Part shown: positions 1 through 9,203 of the stretch, piece by piece
How positions within the stretch are numbered: position 1 is the first letter of the stretch
How the letters are laid out: each line of letters opens with the position of its first letter
Source: Allostella sp. ATCC 35155
GTDB taxonomy: Bacteria; Pseudomonadota; Alphaproteobacteria; ATCC43930; Allostellaceae
Direction: 5' to 3'
DNA: 64,000 nucleotides
NCBI GenBank assembly: GCA_006738865.1
Contig: AP019701.1
Span: 1 to 64,000 of the forward strand
Position numbers and translations under genes: made by a program
The notes under the pieces: generated by a model
The model's input: only the letters and a program-made list of their open reading frames with translations
Database searches by the model: none
Told to the model about the DNA's origin: nothing

Positions 1-2
1 TG

Positions 3-95
3 AACGACGGGTTCGAGGGGCCGCCGGACTCCGACCGGCATCGCGGTCGGATCGCCGGCTGGAAGGCCGCCGGCCTGCCCTGGGTTCAGGAGTAG
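3..95 (+). CDS. C-terminal fragment of an unidentified protein
   Basis: An open frame enters from the left edge and ends at TAG 93-95, giving the last 30 residues of a protein; the tail reads IAGWKAAGLPWVQE. The Shine-Dalgarno of dnaA (AGGAG, 88-92) lies in its final codons, so the gene sits just upstream of dnaA on the same strand, as expected for the end of a real gene. The fragment is too short for me to assign a family. It could also be a chance open frame, since stop codons are rare in DNA of this composition. Confidence 0.4.
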   Translation, partial: NDGFEGPPDSDRHRGRIAGWKAAGLPWVQE

Positions 96-100
96 CCCGG

Positions 101-1495
101 ATGCTGGAACGCGACGAGGGCGCCGTCCGGGCGCAGTGGGCGCGCATTCGCGGCCGCCTGCGCGAGGAGTTCGGCGACGCCGCCTTCCGCACCTGGCTCA
201 AGCCGGTGACCCTGCGGGAGCTGCGGGGCGGCGTGGTGCGTCTGGCCGTTCCGACCAAGTTCATGCGCGACTGGGTCGAGACCAACTATCTCGACCGGCT
301 CCGCATGCTCTGGACGGGCGAGAACGCGGCCGTGCGCGGCATCGACATCGCGATCGAGGCGGCGCTGGCGCGGGCCATTGCCGATTCCGAGGCCGCGGCC
401 GACGGGGCGGCCGATGGCGGCGCTCCAGAAGCGGCCGGCGAAGTCGAGGATCTGGCGACCGACCGCGGCGATTTCGCCGGGCGCCTCGATCCGCGCTTCA
501 CCTTCGAGAATTTCGTGGTCGGCAAGCCGAACGAGCTCGCCCACGCGGCCGCGCGGCGCGTGGCGGAGGCCGCGACGGTTCCGTTCAACCCGCTGTTCCT
601 CTATGGCGGCGTCGGGCTCGGCAAGACCCACCTGATGCATGCCATCGCCTGGCACGTCCGGCGGCGCGAGCCGAGCAAGCGGGTGATCTATCTCTCGGCC
701 GAGAAGTTCATGTTCCAGTTCGTCAAGGCGGTCCGCTTCAAGGACACGATGGCGTTCAAGGAGCAGTTCCGCTCGGTCGACCTGCTGATGATCGACGACG
801 TCCAGTTCCTCTGCGGCAAGGATTCGACGCAGGAGGAGTTCTTCTACACCTTCAACGCGCTGGTCGATCAGAACCGCCAGATCGTGATCTCCGCCGACAA
901 GTCCCCGTCGGACCTGGAAGGGCTCGAGGAGCGGATGCGTTCGCGCCTGGGGTGGGGGTTGGTGGCGGACATCCACCCGACGACCTACGAGCTGCGGCTC
1001 GGCATCCTGCAGACCAAGGCCGAGCAGCTCGGGATCGACGTGCCGACCAAGGTGGTGGAGTTCCTGGCCCACAAGATCACCTCGAACGTGCGGGAACTGG
1101 AGGGCGCGCTCAACCGCATCTCGGCCCATGCCTCGCTCGTCGGGCGCGCCGTCACGATCGAGACGGCCCAGGAAGTGCTGCACGATCTGCTGCGCGCCAA
1201 CGACCGCCGGATCACCATCGAGGAGATCCAGAAGCGGGTGGCCGAGCATTTCAGCATCCGCATGGCCGACATGCATTCGGCCCGCCGGGCGCGGGCCGTC
1301 GCGCGGCCGCGGCAGGTGGCGATGTATCTGTGCAAGCAGCTGACGCCGCGATCGCTGCCGGAAATCGGCCGGAAGTTCGGCGGCCGCGACCATACGACGG
1401 TGATGCACGCCGTCCGCAAGATCGAGGAACTGCGGGCGAGCGATCCCAACCTGTCGGAAGACATCGAGCTGCTGCGCCGCATGCTGGAGACCTGA
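101..1495 (+). CDS. dnaA: Chromosomal replication initiator protein DnaA
   Basis: DnaA binds DnaA boxes at the origin, oligomerises with ATP and melts the duplex so that DnaB can load. The 464-residue protein has all four domains: an N-terminal DnaB/DiaA-interaction domain (about 1-80, with the FRTWLKP motif), a short Ala/Gly-rich linker (about 85-125), an AAA+ domain with Walker A GGVGLGKT near 169-177 and Walker B LLMIDDVQF near 229-237, and a C-terminal DNA-binding domain with signature GGRDHTTVMHAV near 427. ATG 101 follows AGGAG at 88-92 with 8-base spacing. dnaN, recF and gyrB do not follow; the next gene encodes a SYLF protein. A small 6-bp hairpin (1514-1531) lies after the stop. Only 100 bases upstream are visible, and I see no cluster of DnaA boxes there. 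Confidence 0.97.
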   Translation: MLERDEGAVRAQWARIRGRLREEFGDAAFRTWLKPVTLRELRGGVVRLAVPTKFMRDWVETNYLDRLRMLWTGENAAVRGIDIAIEAALARAIADSEAAADGAADGGAPEAAGEVEDLATDRGDFAGRLDPRFTFENFVVGKPNELAHAAARRVAEAATVPFNPLFLYGGVGLGKTHLMHAIAWHVRRREPSKRVIYLSAEKFMFQFVKAVRFKDTMAFKEQFRSVDLLMIDDVQFLCGKDSTQEEFFYTFNALVDQNRQIVISADKSPSDLEGLEERMRSRLGWGLVADIHPTTYELRLGILQTKAEQLGIDVPTKVVEFLAHKITSNVRELEGALNRISAHASLVGRAVTIETAQEVLHDLLRANDRRITIEEIQKRVAEHFSIRMADMHSARRARAVARPRQVAMYLCKQLTPRSLPEIGRKFGGRDHTTVMHAVRKIEELRASDPNLSEDIELLRRMLET

Positions 1496-1601
1496 GCCAG
1501 CGGTCGTCGCGAAGCCGCCACGATCGGCGGCCAGGATGCGTCGGAACCAACGGCGCGAGTCGCCGTTGTGGAACGGATTTTCCGCCAGGAGGTGGCCGGC
1601 A

Positions 1602-2267
1602 ATGGTGAAGTGGCTTTCGTCGATCCTCGCAGTGATGGTCCTGTGGACCGGATCTGCCATGGCCCAGTCCGAAGAGCAGGAGGTCGTCGATCGGGCCCGG
1701 ATCACGGCATCCTCCATGCTGGGCCATCCCGACTTCCGCGAGGCCCAGGCGCAGATGCGCCGGGCCAAGGGCGTCATCATCATCCCGTCCCTGGTGAAGG
1801 GCGGCTTCATCATCGGCGGCGAGGGCGGCTCCGGCGTGCTGATGGTGCGCGGCCGCGACGGCAGCTGGAGCAGCCCCAGCTTCGTCACCATCGCAGCCGG
1901 CTCGATCGGGTTGCAGATCGGCGTCCAGACGGCCGAAGTCCTGTTCCTCATCATGACCGACCGCGGCCTGCAGTCGGTCATGAAGGACGAGTTCAAGGTC
2001 GGCGCCGACGCCTCGGTCGCAGTCGGCCCGATCGGCGCCGGGGTCGAGGCGGGCACGACCGCCAACCTCCGTGCCGACATCCTGTCCTTCTCCCGGACGC
2101 AGGGGCTGTTCGGCGGCGTCAGCTTCGAGGGGTCGCTGATCAAGCCGCGACCGTCCTGGAACGAGCGCTACTACGGCCGGCCCGTCAGCGTCCGCGACAT
2201 CGTCATCGAACGCAAGGTTTCGGCACCGGGCGCCGACGCGCTGCGCCGGGCGGTCCTCGTCAACTGA
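1602..2267 (+). CDS. Secreted SYLF (Ysc84-like) lipid-binding protein
   Basis: This is a 221-residue exported protein of the SYLF/Ysc84 family, which in eukaryotes binds phosphoinositides and actin; bacterial members are periplasmic and of unknown precise role. Residues 1-21 ([21 protein letters not shown]) form a clear signal peptide with an AMA cleavage site. The SYLF body runs from about 30 to 205, with the family's RAKGVIIIP, glycine-rich [14 protein letters not shown] and [11 protein letters not shown] segments. I chose ATG 1602 because a perfect AGGAGG (1587-1592) lies 9 bases upstream and the signal peptide starts there; the frame is open further upstream to 1536. The gene is 106 bases after dnaA and 29 bases before cobQ. 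Its placement says little about function. Confidence 0.88.
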   Translation: MVKWLSSILAVMVLWTGSAMAQSEEQEVVDRARITASSMLGHPDFREAQAQMRRAKGVIIIPSLVKGGFIIGGEGGSGVLMVRGRDGSWSSPSFVTIAAGSIGLQIGVQTAEVLFLIMTDRGLQSVMKDEFKVGADASVAVGPIGAGVEAGTTANLRADILSFSRTQGLFGGVSFEGSLIKPRPSWNERYYGRPVSVRDIVIERKVSAPGADALRRAVLVN

Positions 2268-2296
2268 CGGCGTTCCAACGGCCGGCCCGTGCCCTG

Positions 2297-3757
2297 ATGC
2301 TCCAGGGCACCGGGTCGGACGTCGGCAAGTCGACCCTCGTCGCCGGGCTGGGCCGCGCCTATGTCCGGCGCGGCCTCCGCGTTCTGCCGTTCAAGCCGCA
2401 GAACATGGCGAACAACGCAGCCGTCACCGCGGACGGCGGCGAGATCGGACGGGCGCAGGCGCTGCAGGCGCGCGCCTGCCGCGTGCCGCCCGATCGCGAC
2501 ATGAACCCGGTGCTGCTGAAGCCGGAGGCCGACCGCCGGGCCCAGGTCATCGTCCGCGGCGATGTCGCGGGCGGATGGGACGCCGCCGGATACCATCGCC
2601 TGAAGCCCGATCTGCTGGCGGTCGTGCGCGAATCCTTCGGACGGCTGGCCGCCGATGCCGACCTCGTTCTGGTCGAAGGCGCCGGCAGCCCGGCCGAGGT
2701 CAACCTGCGTGCCGGCGACATCGCCAACATGGGCTTCGCGCTGGCGGAGGGCGTGCCGGTCGTTCTCGTCGCCGACATCGATCGCGGCGGGATGCTGGCC
2801 TCGGTCGTCGGCACCATGATGCTGCTGCCGCCAGAGGAGCGGCGGCTGGTCCGGGGCTATCTCGTCAACAAGTTCCGCGGCGACCCGGCGCTTCTCGCAC
2901 CCGCATTTCCCATCGTCGCGGCCCATAGCGGGCTGCCCTGCCTGGGCACCGTGCCGTGGCTGGCGGCGGCGCGCGCACTGCCGGCCGAAGACGCGGTCGT
3001 GGCGGAAGCGGCGAGCCGCGGGACGGACGCGGAATTCCGGATCGTCGTGCCCCTGCTGCCGCGCATCGCCAACTTCGACGATCTCGACCCGTTGCGCGCC
3101 GAGCCCGGCGTGTCGGTCGCCTTCGCGCCGCCGGGCCGGCCGTTACCGCCGGCCGACCTGATCGTCCTGCCCGGCACCAAGGCGACGCGGGCCGATCTCG
3201 CGTTTCTCCGCGGCGAGCGCTGGGACATCGACATTCACGCCCATGTCCGGCAGGGCGGCGCCGTGCTCGGCATCTGCGGCGGGTACCAGATGCTCGGGCG
3301 CACCGTCGCGGACCCGGACGGCATCGAAGGACCGTCGGGGACGAGCGCCGGGTTGGGCCTCTTCGACGCCTGCACGACGATGGCCCGGCGCAAGCGGCTG
3401 GCGCCGGTCGAGGGGCGTCACGCGGCGAGCGGCGAGCCGCTCCGGGGCTACGAGATGCATATGGGCGTGACCGAGGGACCGGCGCTGGCGCGGCCCTTCC
3501 TTATGGTCGGCGGTCGGGGCGAGGGTGCCGCGTCGGCCGACGGCCGCATTCTCGGAACCTACCTGCATGGCCTCTTCGCGGCGGACGGTTTCCGGCGCGC
3601 CTTCCTGGCGGGGCTGGGCGCCCGTGCGCGTGCGGTTGCGCGCTACGAGGTCGAGGTCGAGGCCGCGCTGGACGCCATAGCCGACGGGCTCGAGCAGGCG
3701 CTCGATCTCGACGCCCTGCTGGCTTGCGCCGGTCCGGTCACCACAGCCAGCCGATGA
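2297..3757 (+). CDS. cobQ: Cobyric acid synthase CobQ
   Basis: CobQ is the glutamine- and ATP-dependent amidase that converts adenosylcobyrinic acid a,c-diamide into adenosylcobyric acid by amidating four side-chain carboxylates in cobalamin synthesis. The 486-residue protein has the usual two halves: an N-terminal dethiobiotin-synthetase-like ATPase beginning with the P-loop GTGSDVGKS (residues 4-12), and a class I glutamine amidotransferase domain with the nucleophile Cys327 in GICGGYQM and His424 in YLHGLF. ATG 2297 is the only reasonable start; homologues begin at this same motif. No cobalamin riboswitch fits in the 29-base gap upstream. The 3' end overlaps the convergent cobD by 20 bases. 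Confidence 0.95.
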   Translation: MLQGTGSDVGKSTLVAGLGRAYVRRGLRVLPFKPQNMANNAAVTADGGEIGRAQALQARACRVPPDRDMNPVLLKPEADRRAQVIVRGDVAGGWDAAGYHRLKPDLLAVVRESFGRLAADADLVLVEGAGSPAEVNLRAGDIANMGFALAEGVPVVLVADIDRGGMLASVVGTMMLLPPEERRLVRGYLVNKFRGDPALLAPAFPIVAAHSGLPCLGTVPWLAAARALPAEDAVVAEAASRGTDAEFRIVVPLLPRIANFDDLDPLRAEPGVSVAFAPPGRPLPPADLIVLPGTKATRADLAFLRGERWDIDIHAHVRQGGAVLGICGGYQMLGRTVADPDGIEGPSGTSAGLGLFDACTTMARRKRLAPVEGRHAASGEPLRGYEMHMGVTEGPALARPFLMVGGRGEGAASADGRILGTYLHGLFAADGFRRAFLAGLGARARAVARYEVEVEAALDAIADGLEQALDLDALLACAGPVTTASR

Positions 3758-4730
3758 ACGCCGCCAGCCCGATCATCCCGATCAGCAGGCCGCAGGAACG
3801 GACATAGAGGACCAGCGCCCGCTCGATGTCGGCAGACGCTAGGCGGGCGCGGCCGGCGCCGATCCAGGGCGCATCGACGATGATTTCGGGATAGCGCCGC
3901 GGGCCGGCCAGCGCGAAGCCGAGGGCGCCCGCCATCGCGGCCTCGGGCCAGCCGGCATTGGGCGAGCGGTGCTTGCCGGCGTCGCGCACCATCGTCACCA
4001 GTGCCGAGCCCGCGGTCGCGCCCGGCGTACCCAGGGCGGCCGCCGCGATCAGCAGTCCGGACAGCCGGGCGGGAACGAGGTTCAGCAGGTCGTCGAGCCG
4101 CGCGGCGGCCCAGCCGAAGGCGCGGTACTGCGGCGTCCGATGCCCGATCATGCTGTCCATGGTGTTGACGGCCTTGTAGACCAGCAGCCCGGGCAGGCCG
4201 AACAGCAGCGTCCAGAAGACCGGCGCGACGACCCCGTCGGAGAAGTTCTCGGCCAGGCTCTCGACCGCCGCCCGGGCAACGCCGTGCTCGTCCAGCGACT
4301 CGGGGCTGCGCCCGACGATGTGCGTCACCGCCGCGCGCCCCGCCTCCGCCCCGCCGCGATCGAGAGCGGCGGCGACGGCCAGGACATGGTCGTAGAGGCT
4401 GCGCTGGGCGACGAGGATGGCGATCGCCAGAATGTCGATGGCCGGCCCGACCCGCAGGCGCGTCGCCAGCCATGCCAGGACGAGGCCCACGATCGCAGCT
4501 GCGCCGGCCACGGCCAGGACGGCGACGCAACCCCGGAACCGCCGCGCCCGCTCGCTGCGCGGGGGCCGGTTGAGGCGGCGGTCGAAGAAGGCTATGAGCC
4601 GTCCCATGAGGACGACCGGATGAGGCAGCAGCCGCCACAGCAGGGGCGGATCGCCGACCGCGGCGTCGAGCAGCAGCGCCAGGAACAGATGCACCAGCGG
4701 GGCGACGCTTCCAGGATCGGCGAAGAGCAT
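3738..4730 (-). CDS. cobD: Adenosylcobinamide-phosphate synthase CobD (CbiB)
   Basis: CobD/CbiB is the integral membrane enzyme that attaches the aminopropanol (phosphate) arm to adenosylcobyric acid, the step right after CobQ. The 330-residue protein shows the family hallmarks: an N-terminal GDPP...[10 protein letters not shown] stretch (about 26-47), several hydrophobic segments, the [11 protein letters not shown] motif and the MDSMIGHR motif. The frame is open far upstream, but the family N-terminus matches ATG 4730, 53 bases from the divergent glycosyltransferase gene. No strong ribosome site precedes it. The 3' end runs 20 bases into cobQ on the other strand. Having both enzymes here suggests a pathway pair, though they cannot share a transcript. 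Confidence 0.93.
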   Translation of the reverse strand: MLFADPGSVAPLVHLFLALLLDAAVGDPPLLWRLLPHPVVLMGRLIAFFDRRLNRPPRSERARRFRGCVAVLAVAGAAAIVGLVLAWLATRLRVGPAIDILAIAILVAQRSLYDHVLAVAAALDRGGAEAGRAAVTHIVGRSPESLDEHGVARAAVESLAENFSDGVVAPVFWTLLFGLPGLLVYKAVNTMDSMIGHRTPQYRAFGWAAARLDDLLNLVPARLSGLLIAAAALGTPGATAGSALVTMVRDAGKHRSPNAGWPEAAMAGALGFALAGPRRYPEIIVDAPWIGAGRARLASADIERALVLYVRSCGLLIGMIGLAAFIGWLW

Positions 4731-4783
4731 GGCCGGACATTCGGCTGCGGCCCGCGCCGGGTCAACGCGCGAAAGGACGGTCG

Positions 4784-6433
4784 ATGACCGGCGCGCGCGC
4801 ATTCCTCGACCGCTGGTCCGGCGGCGGCCGGCCGTGGGCGGTGCTGATCCTGCTCTGCCTTGCCCTCTACCTGCCGGGCATCGCGGCCCTGCCGCCGTTC
4901 GATCGCGACGAGTCGCGCTTCGTCCAGGCGACGCGCCAGATGCTGGATACCGGCGACTTCGTGCAGATCCGCTTCCAGGACGAGGCACGGAACAAGAAGC
5001 CGGTCGGCATCCACTGGCTGCAGGCGGCGGCCGTGTCCGCCTTCTCGGAACCGGCATCGACGGCGCTCTGGCCCTATCGCCTGATGTCGGCATTGGCCGC
5101 GACCCTGGCGGTGCTGCTGACCTTCCTGCTCGGCCGCACTCTGCTGGGCGCGCCGGCAGCACTCCTCGGCGCAGCAGCCAGCGCCGGCACGCTGCTCCTG
5201 GTCGTCGAGGCGCATCTTGCCAAGACGGATGCGGCGCTGCTCGCCGCGGCGTTGGCGGTGGAGCTGGCGCTGGCCCGGATCTATCTCGCGCACCGCGCGG
5301 GCGCCGCGATCGGGCCCGGCGCACCCCTCCTGCTCTGGTGCGGCGTCGGCGTGGCGGCGCTCATCAAGGGGCCGGTCGTTCCGGTACTGGCACTGCTCAC
5401 GGTGGCGGTCCTGTCGATCGCCGACCGTCGCGCAGGATGGCTCAAGCGCACCCGGCCGCTCTGGGGATTGCCGCTGGCCATGTTGATCGTCGGGCCATGG
5501 CTCGTGCTGGTGTCCCAGGCGACCGACGGCGCCTTCCTCGCAGAGGCCGTTCGCTCCGACCTTCTGCCGAAGCTGATCGGCGGCCAGGAGTCGCACGGCG
5601 CCCCGCCCGGCTACTATCTGGGCCTGCTCGCGGTCACCGCCTGGCCGGCATCGCTCTTCGTCCCGCTCGGCCTGTGGGTGGCGTGGCGCGCCAGGGACCA
5701 GCCGGCCTTCCGCTTCGCGCTCGCCTGGGTCCTGCCCGGCTGGCTGATGTTCGAGATCGTGCCGACGAAGCTGCCGCACTATGTGCTGCCGCTCTATCCG
5801 ACGCTGGCTCTGCTCGCCGCGCACGCCGCCTGGTCGGGGGTCGCCGCAGCCGGCCGCTGGCGCTGGGCGCAGGGGATCTGGGCCGGCGTCTGGGCTGCGG
5901 TCGCGGTCGGCCTGGCGGCGCTCGCTACGGCGACGGGCTTCGTCTTCGGCTCCGGACTGTCGTTCGAGGCGGTCCTGGCCGCCTTCGTGCTGCTGGCAGG
6001 CGGGGCGGTCGCCGTGGCCTGCTCGCGTGCCGATCCGCCGCGCGCGATCCTGGCCGGAATCGCGGTCGGCGTTCTCGCGTTCGGGCTGCTGTTCGCGCGC
6101 ATCCTGCCGGCGCTCGACGGGCTCTGGCTGGGGCGCTCGGCTGCCCAACTCCTCGCCCGCGAGGGCCTGTCGGCGGAGCGCGTGGCGACGGTCGGCTACA
6201 GCGAGCCCAGCCTGGTGTTCCTCGCCGGGACGGAGATCATCTTCACCGACGTCGCCGGCGCGGTCCGGCATCTCGCCGGTGGGCCGGATCGGGCGGTGCT
6301 GATCGGTGACCGCGACCGGGCGCGGTTCCTTGCCGCGGCGGCCAGCCTCTCGCCCGTCGCCGGGCCCGCGGTCCGCGGGTTCAACTATTCCCGCGGCCGC
6401 TGGACCGAACTTACCCTCTACCGGCCGGGCTGA
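4784..6433 (+). CDS. GT39 family membrane glycosyltransferase (ArnT/PMT-like)
   Basis: This is a polytopic inner-membrane glycosyltransferase of the ArnT/PMT (GT-C fold, GT39) type, which moves a sugar from a polyprenyl-phosphate donor to lipid A, protein or another glycan on the periplasmic side. In the 549 residues I see a first membrane helix (about 18-36), the catalytic-loop motif FDRDESR (about 39-45), the ARNKKPVGIHWLQ segment, about ten further hydrophobic stretches and a C-terminal periplasmic domain. ATG 4784 follows AAAGGA with good spacing. No arn genes are nearby, so the substrate is open; 4-amino-arabinose transfer is only one option. Confidence 0.85.
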   Translation: MTGARAFLDRWSGGGRPWAVLILLCLALYLPGIAALPPFDRDESRFVQATRQMLDTGDFVQIRFQDEARNKKPVGIHWLQAAAVSAFSEPASTALWPYRLMSALAATLAVLLTFLLGRTLLGAPAALLGAAASAGTLLLVVEAHLAKTDAALLAAALAVELALARIYLAHRAGAAIGPGAPLLLWCGVGVAALIKGPVVPVLALLTVAVLSIADRRAGWLKRTRPLWGLPLAMLIVGPWLVLVSQATDGAFLAEAVRSDLLPKLIGGQESHGAPPGYYLGLLAVTAWPASLFVPLGLWVAWRARDQPAFRFALAWVLPGWLMFEIVPTKLPHYVLPLYPTLALLAAHAAWSGVAAAGRWRWAQGIWAGVWAAVAVGLAALATATGFVFGSGLSFEAVLAAFVLLAGGAVAVACSRADPPRAILAGIAVGVLAFGLLFARILPALDGLWLGRSAAQLLAREGLSAERVATVGYSEPSLVFLAGTEIIFTDVAGAVRHLAGGPDRAVLIGDRDRARFLAAAASLSPVAGPAVRGFNYSRGRWTELTLYRPG

Positions 6434-6440
6434 GCGTCCG

Positions 6441-7613
6441 TCACAGATCCTCCACCAGCGTCCGCATCAGGGCGTAGAGGTTGGCCTTGGTCTCGAAGCC
6501 GACGCCGGGCGCGTCCGGCAGCCGGACCCGGCCGTCCTCGACCGCGATGCCGTCGGCGAAGCCGCCGAAGGGCTGGAAGACGTCGGGGTACGATTCGTTG
6601 CCGCCGAGATGGAGACCGGCGGCGATGTTGAGCGACATCTGGTGGCCGCCATGGGGCACGACGCGGCGCGACGACCAGCCGAGCGGCTCGATCGCCTCCA
6701 GCGTCCGGAGGTACTCCACCAGCCCATAGGACAGGGCGCAGTCGAACTGCAGCCAGTCGCGGTCCGGCCGCATGCCGCCGTAGCGCACGAGATTGCGGGC
6801 ATCCTGGTGCGAGAAGAGGTTCTCCCCGGTGGCGAGCGGTCCGGAATAGGCGGCCGCCAGTTCCGCCTGGAGCGCGTAGTCGAGCGGATCGCCCGCTTCC
6901 TCGTACCAGAAGAGGCCGTAGGGCTCGAGCGCGCGGCCATAGGCGAGCGCGGTTTCAAGATCGAACCGGCCGTTGGCGTCGACCGCGAGGTTGGCGCCTT
7001 CGCCCACCACCTCCAGGACGGCGTCGATGCGGCGCCGGTCCTCGTCGAGCGAGGCGCCGCCGATCTTCATCTTCACGACCCGGTAGCCGCGGTCGCGATA
7101 GCTGCGCATCTCGTCCTGGAGCTGCCGGTTGTCCTTCCCCGGGTAGTAATAGCCGCCGGCGGCGTAGACCCAGACCGATTCGTCGGCGACGCCGCCGCGA
7201 TAGCGGTCGGCCAGCAGGCGCCACAGCGGCACGCCGGCGATCTTCGCCACCGCATCCCAGATCGCCATGTCGATCGTGCCGACCGCGACCGATCGGTCGC
7301 CATGCCCGCCCGGTTTCTCGTTCGTCATCATCGCGGTCCAGATGGCGAAGGGATCGAGATTGTCGTGCGCGGCATCGACCAGGCTGTCCGGCTTCGCCTC
7401 CAGCACGCGCGGGATGAACCGTTCGCGCATCAGCGAGCCCTGGCCGTACCGCCCGTTGGAATTGAACCCGAAGCCGACGACGGGCCGTCCGTCGCGGATG
7501 ACGTCGGTGACCACGGCCACGACCGAGGCGGTCATCTTCGAGAAATCGATATAGGCGTTGGCGATGGGCGAGGCGATCGAGGCGGTCTTCTCGCGGATTT
7601 CCAGGATGCGCAC
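6441..7613 (-). CDS. tarD: D-tartrate dehydratase (enolase superfamily)
   Basis: This 390-residue enzyme of the mandelate racemase/enolase superfamily most resembles the D-tartrate dehydratase of Bradyrhizobium japonicum, which dehydrates D-tartrate to oxaloacetate. Visible active-site elements are the KxK pair Lys181/Lys183, metal ligands Asp212, Glu238 or Glu239, and Glu264, and the HGGHQ loop with His321. From memory, the Bradyrhizobium catalytic pair is Lys184/His322, which aligns with Lys183/His321 here at a constant offset. There is no ATG near the conserved N-terminus; GTG 7613 follows GGAGG with 10-base spacing and gives the family length. The gene stands alone, convergent with the glycosyltransferase, with no adjacent tartrate transporter or regulator. 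Confidence 0.87.
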   Translation of the reverse strand: MRILEIREKTASIASPIANAYIDFSKMTASVVAVVTDVIRDGRPVVGFGFNSNGRYGQGSLMRERFIPRVLEAKPDSLVDAAHDNLDPFAIWTAMMTNEKPGGHGDRSVAVGTIDMAIWDAVAKIAGVPLWRLLADRYRGGVADESVWVYAAGGYYYPGKDNRQLQDEMRSYRDRGYRVVKMKIGGASLDEDRRRIDAVLEVVGEGANLAVDANGRFDLETALAYGRALEPYGLFWYEEAGDPLDYALQAELAAAYSGPLATGENLFSHQDARNLVRYGGMRPDRDWLQFDCALSYGLVEYLRTLEAIEPLGWSSRRVVPHGGHQMSLNIAAGLHLGGNESYPDVFQPFGGFADGIAVEDGRVRLPDAPGVGFETKANLYALMRTLVEDL

Positions 7614-7737
7614 GGGCCGGCGTCCTCCAAGGTTCGTATCGGCCCCTTGTAACGCGGCGGCAGCGGCCGGCAGAACCAAAAGCGCCGTCGCGGCGACCGA
7701 TCCTCGAGCCGGCGGACGCCGGCGCGGAGCGAGGACC

Positions 7738-8559
7738 ATGGACTTGCGGCACGAGACGACGCTTCCCGGTGGCTGCCGGATACCCTTTGCCCGCAGCGGC
7801 GGACGTGCCGGCCTGCCGATCATCCTGGTGCATGGCTTCACCGACTCGTGGCGATCCTTCGCCGGTGTCATCGAGCATCTGCCGGCGCACCTGCCGGTCG
7901 TAGCACCGACCCTGCGCGGCCATGGCGATGCCGACCGGCCGTCCGGCCCCTACGAGCTGGGTACGTTCGCGGGCGATGTCGTCGCGCTCATGGATGCGCT
8001 CGGGGTCGAGCGCGCGATGCTGGTGGGACACTCGATGGGGGCGGCCATATGCCTGCGCGCGGCGGCCGACCATCCGCGGCGCGTGGCCGGCCTGGGTCTC
8101 CTCGGGGGCTTCGCGACGCTGGCCGGCAATCCGGTCGCCCTCGATCTGCTGCGGGAGGTCGAGGGCCTGACCGATCCGGTCGATCCCGGTTTCGCGCGCA
8201 GCTTTCAGGAGAGCACGCTCGCCCGGCCGATCCCCGCATCCTTCCTCGACATGGTCGTCGGGGAGAGCCTGAAGGTTCCGGCCTTCGTCTGGCAGGCCGC
8301 ACTCGCCGGCCTGTTCGCCACCGACACGGCGCTGGAGCGCGTGGCTGCGCCAGCGCTGCTGCTATGGGGTGAGCGGGACGCGATGTTCCCGCGAGCCGGT
8401 CAGGAGGCGCTGGCGGCCGCCTTGCCGACGGCCGAACTCACCGTCGTCCGGAATGCCGGCCACGGGCTCCACTGGGAGGATCCGGCCGCCATCGCAGCCG
8501 AACTCGCCCGTTTTCACGCCCGTCTTGGCGACGCCTGGCTGAGCCGGCGCGCCTCGTGA
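7738..8559 (+). CDS. Alpha/beta hydrolase
   Basis: A 273-residue soluble alpha/beta hydrolase. It has the oxyanion HGF motif (about 32-34), the nucleophile elbow GHSMG with Ser99, the acid in LLWGERDAMFP and the catalytic His in AGHGLHWED near the C-terminus. The order and spacing are those of esterases and C-C bond hydrolases; the natural substrate cannot be read from sequence. ATG 7738 follows GGAG/GAGG bases in 7726-7734. It is divergent from tarD (124 bases between starts) and ends 3 bases before the convergent ankyrin gene. Confidence 0.85.
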   Translation: MDLRHETTLPGGCRIPFARSGGRAGLPIILVHGFTDSWRSFAGVIEHLPAHLPVVAPTLRGHGDADRPSGPYELGTFAGDVVALMDALGVERAMLVGHSMGAAICLRAAADHPRRVAGLGLLGGFATLAGNPVALDLLREVEGLTDPVDPGFARSFQESTLARPIPASFLDMVVGESLKVPAFVWQAALAGLFATDTALERVAAPALLLWGERDAMFPRAGQEALAAALPTAELTVVRNAGHGLHWEDPAAIAAELARFHARLGDAWLSRRAS

Positions 8560-8562
8560 CGA

Positions 8563-9123
8563 TCAGCGCGGTGCGGTGCGGCGCAGGACCTCGGCCGTCC
8601 GTCGCTGGTTCGACCGCTCCGCCCAGTCGAGCGCAGAGAAGCCGGAATAGTCCTGGCGGGAGGGGTCGGCGCCGCGCTTGAGGAGAAGGCGTACCATCTC
8701 CACCCAGCCCGAGGCGGCCGCCTGCATCAGCGGCGTGACACCCTGCCGGTTGTCGGCATCGACCTTGGCCCCGCGGGCGAGGAGCAGCTCCGCGGCATCG
8801 ATGCGGCCGCGGTCGGCGGCCAGCATCAGCGCCGTGTTGCCGAAGCGGTCGCGCATCTCGGCCCAGGCGCCGCGGTCGAGCAGCACCCGGACGATCTCCG
8901 CATTGCCGGCGACGGAGGCATACATGAGCGCCGTCCGCCCCTCGGTATCGGCGCGGTTGGCGCTGGCGCCGCCCAGGAGCTGGGCGCGCACGCCGTCGAG
9001 ATCCTGGTTGTAGGCCGCGACCAGAAGCTCGTCGCGCGGTGCGAGCAGGCTGATTTCCGCCATCGCCGGCGTCGCGCCGGCGATGGCCGCCAGCAGGGCC
9101 AGGGCCCGGATCGAAGCGGTCAT
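8563..9123 (-). CDS. Exported ankyrin repeat protein
   Basis: A 186-residue protein with a signal peptide (1 to about 22, ending PAMA) followed by four or five ankyrin repeats. Each repeat shows the family core, for example GRTALMYASVAGNAEIVRVL, FGNTALMLAADRGRIDAAEL and GVTPLMQAAASGWVEMVRLL. Periplasmic ankyrin proteins usually act as protein-binding adaptors; in other bacteria some protect or anchor catalase or other partners, but nothing here points to a partner. ATG 9123 has AAGGAG upstream with short spacing. It lies 80 bases downstream of the amidohydrolase gene on the same strand and may be co-transcribed with it. Confidence 0.86.
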   Translation of the reverse strand: MTASIRALALLAAIAGATPAMAEISLLAPRDELLVAAYNQDLDGVRAQLLGGASANRADTEGRTALMYASVAGNAEIVRVLLDRGAWAEMRDRFGNTALMLAADRGRIDAAELLLARGAKVDADNRQGVTPLMQAAASGWVEMVRLLLKRGADPSRQDYSGFSALDWAERSNQRRTAEVLRRTAPR

Positions 9124-9203
9124 GGCTCTCCTTCCGCTGCAAGAAGCGGGCGGAGGTTGCGGCAGCCCTCCGCCCGTCGTCAACCCGCGGGGTACGCCAT
9201 CGT

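Noticed and set aside
1514-1531. Hairpin after dnaA as a terminator
   Set aside because: Only 6 bp with no T run, and the downstream gene is on the same strand; too weak to call.
4731-4783. Cobalamin riboswitch before cobD or cobQ
   Set aside because: The gaps are 53 and 29 bases, far too short for a B12 riboswitch, and no conserved B12-box-like sequence is visible.
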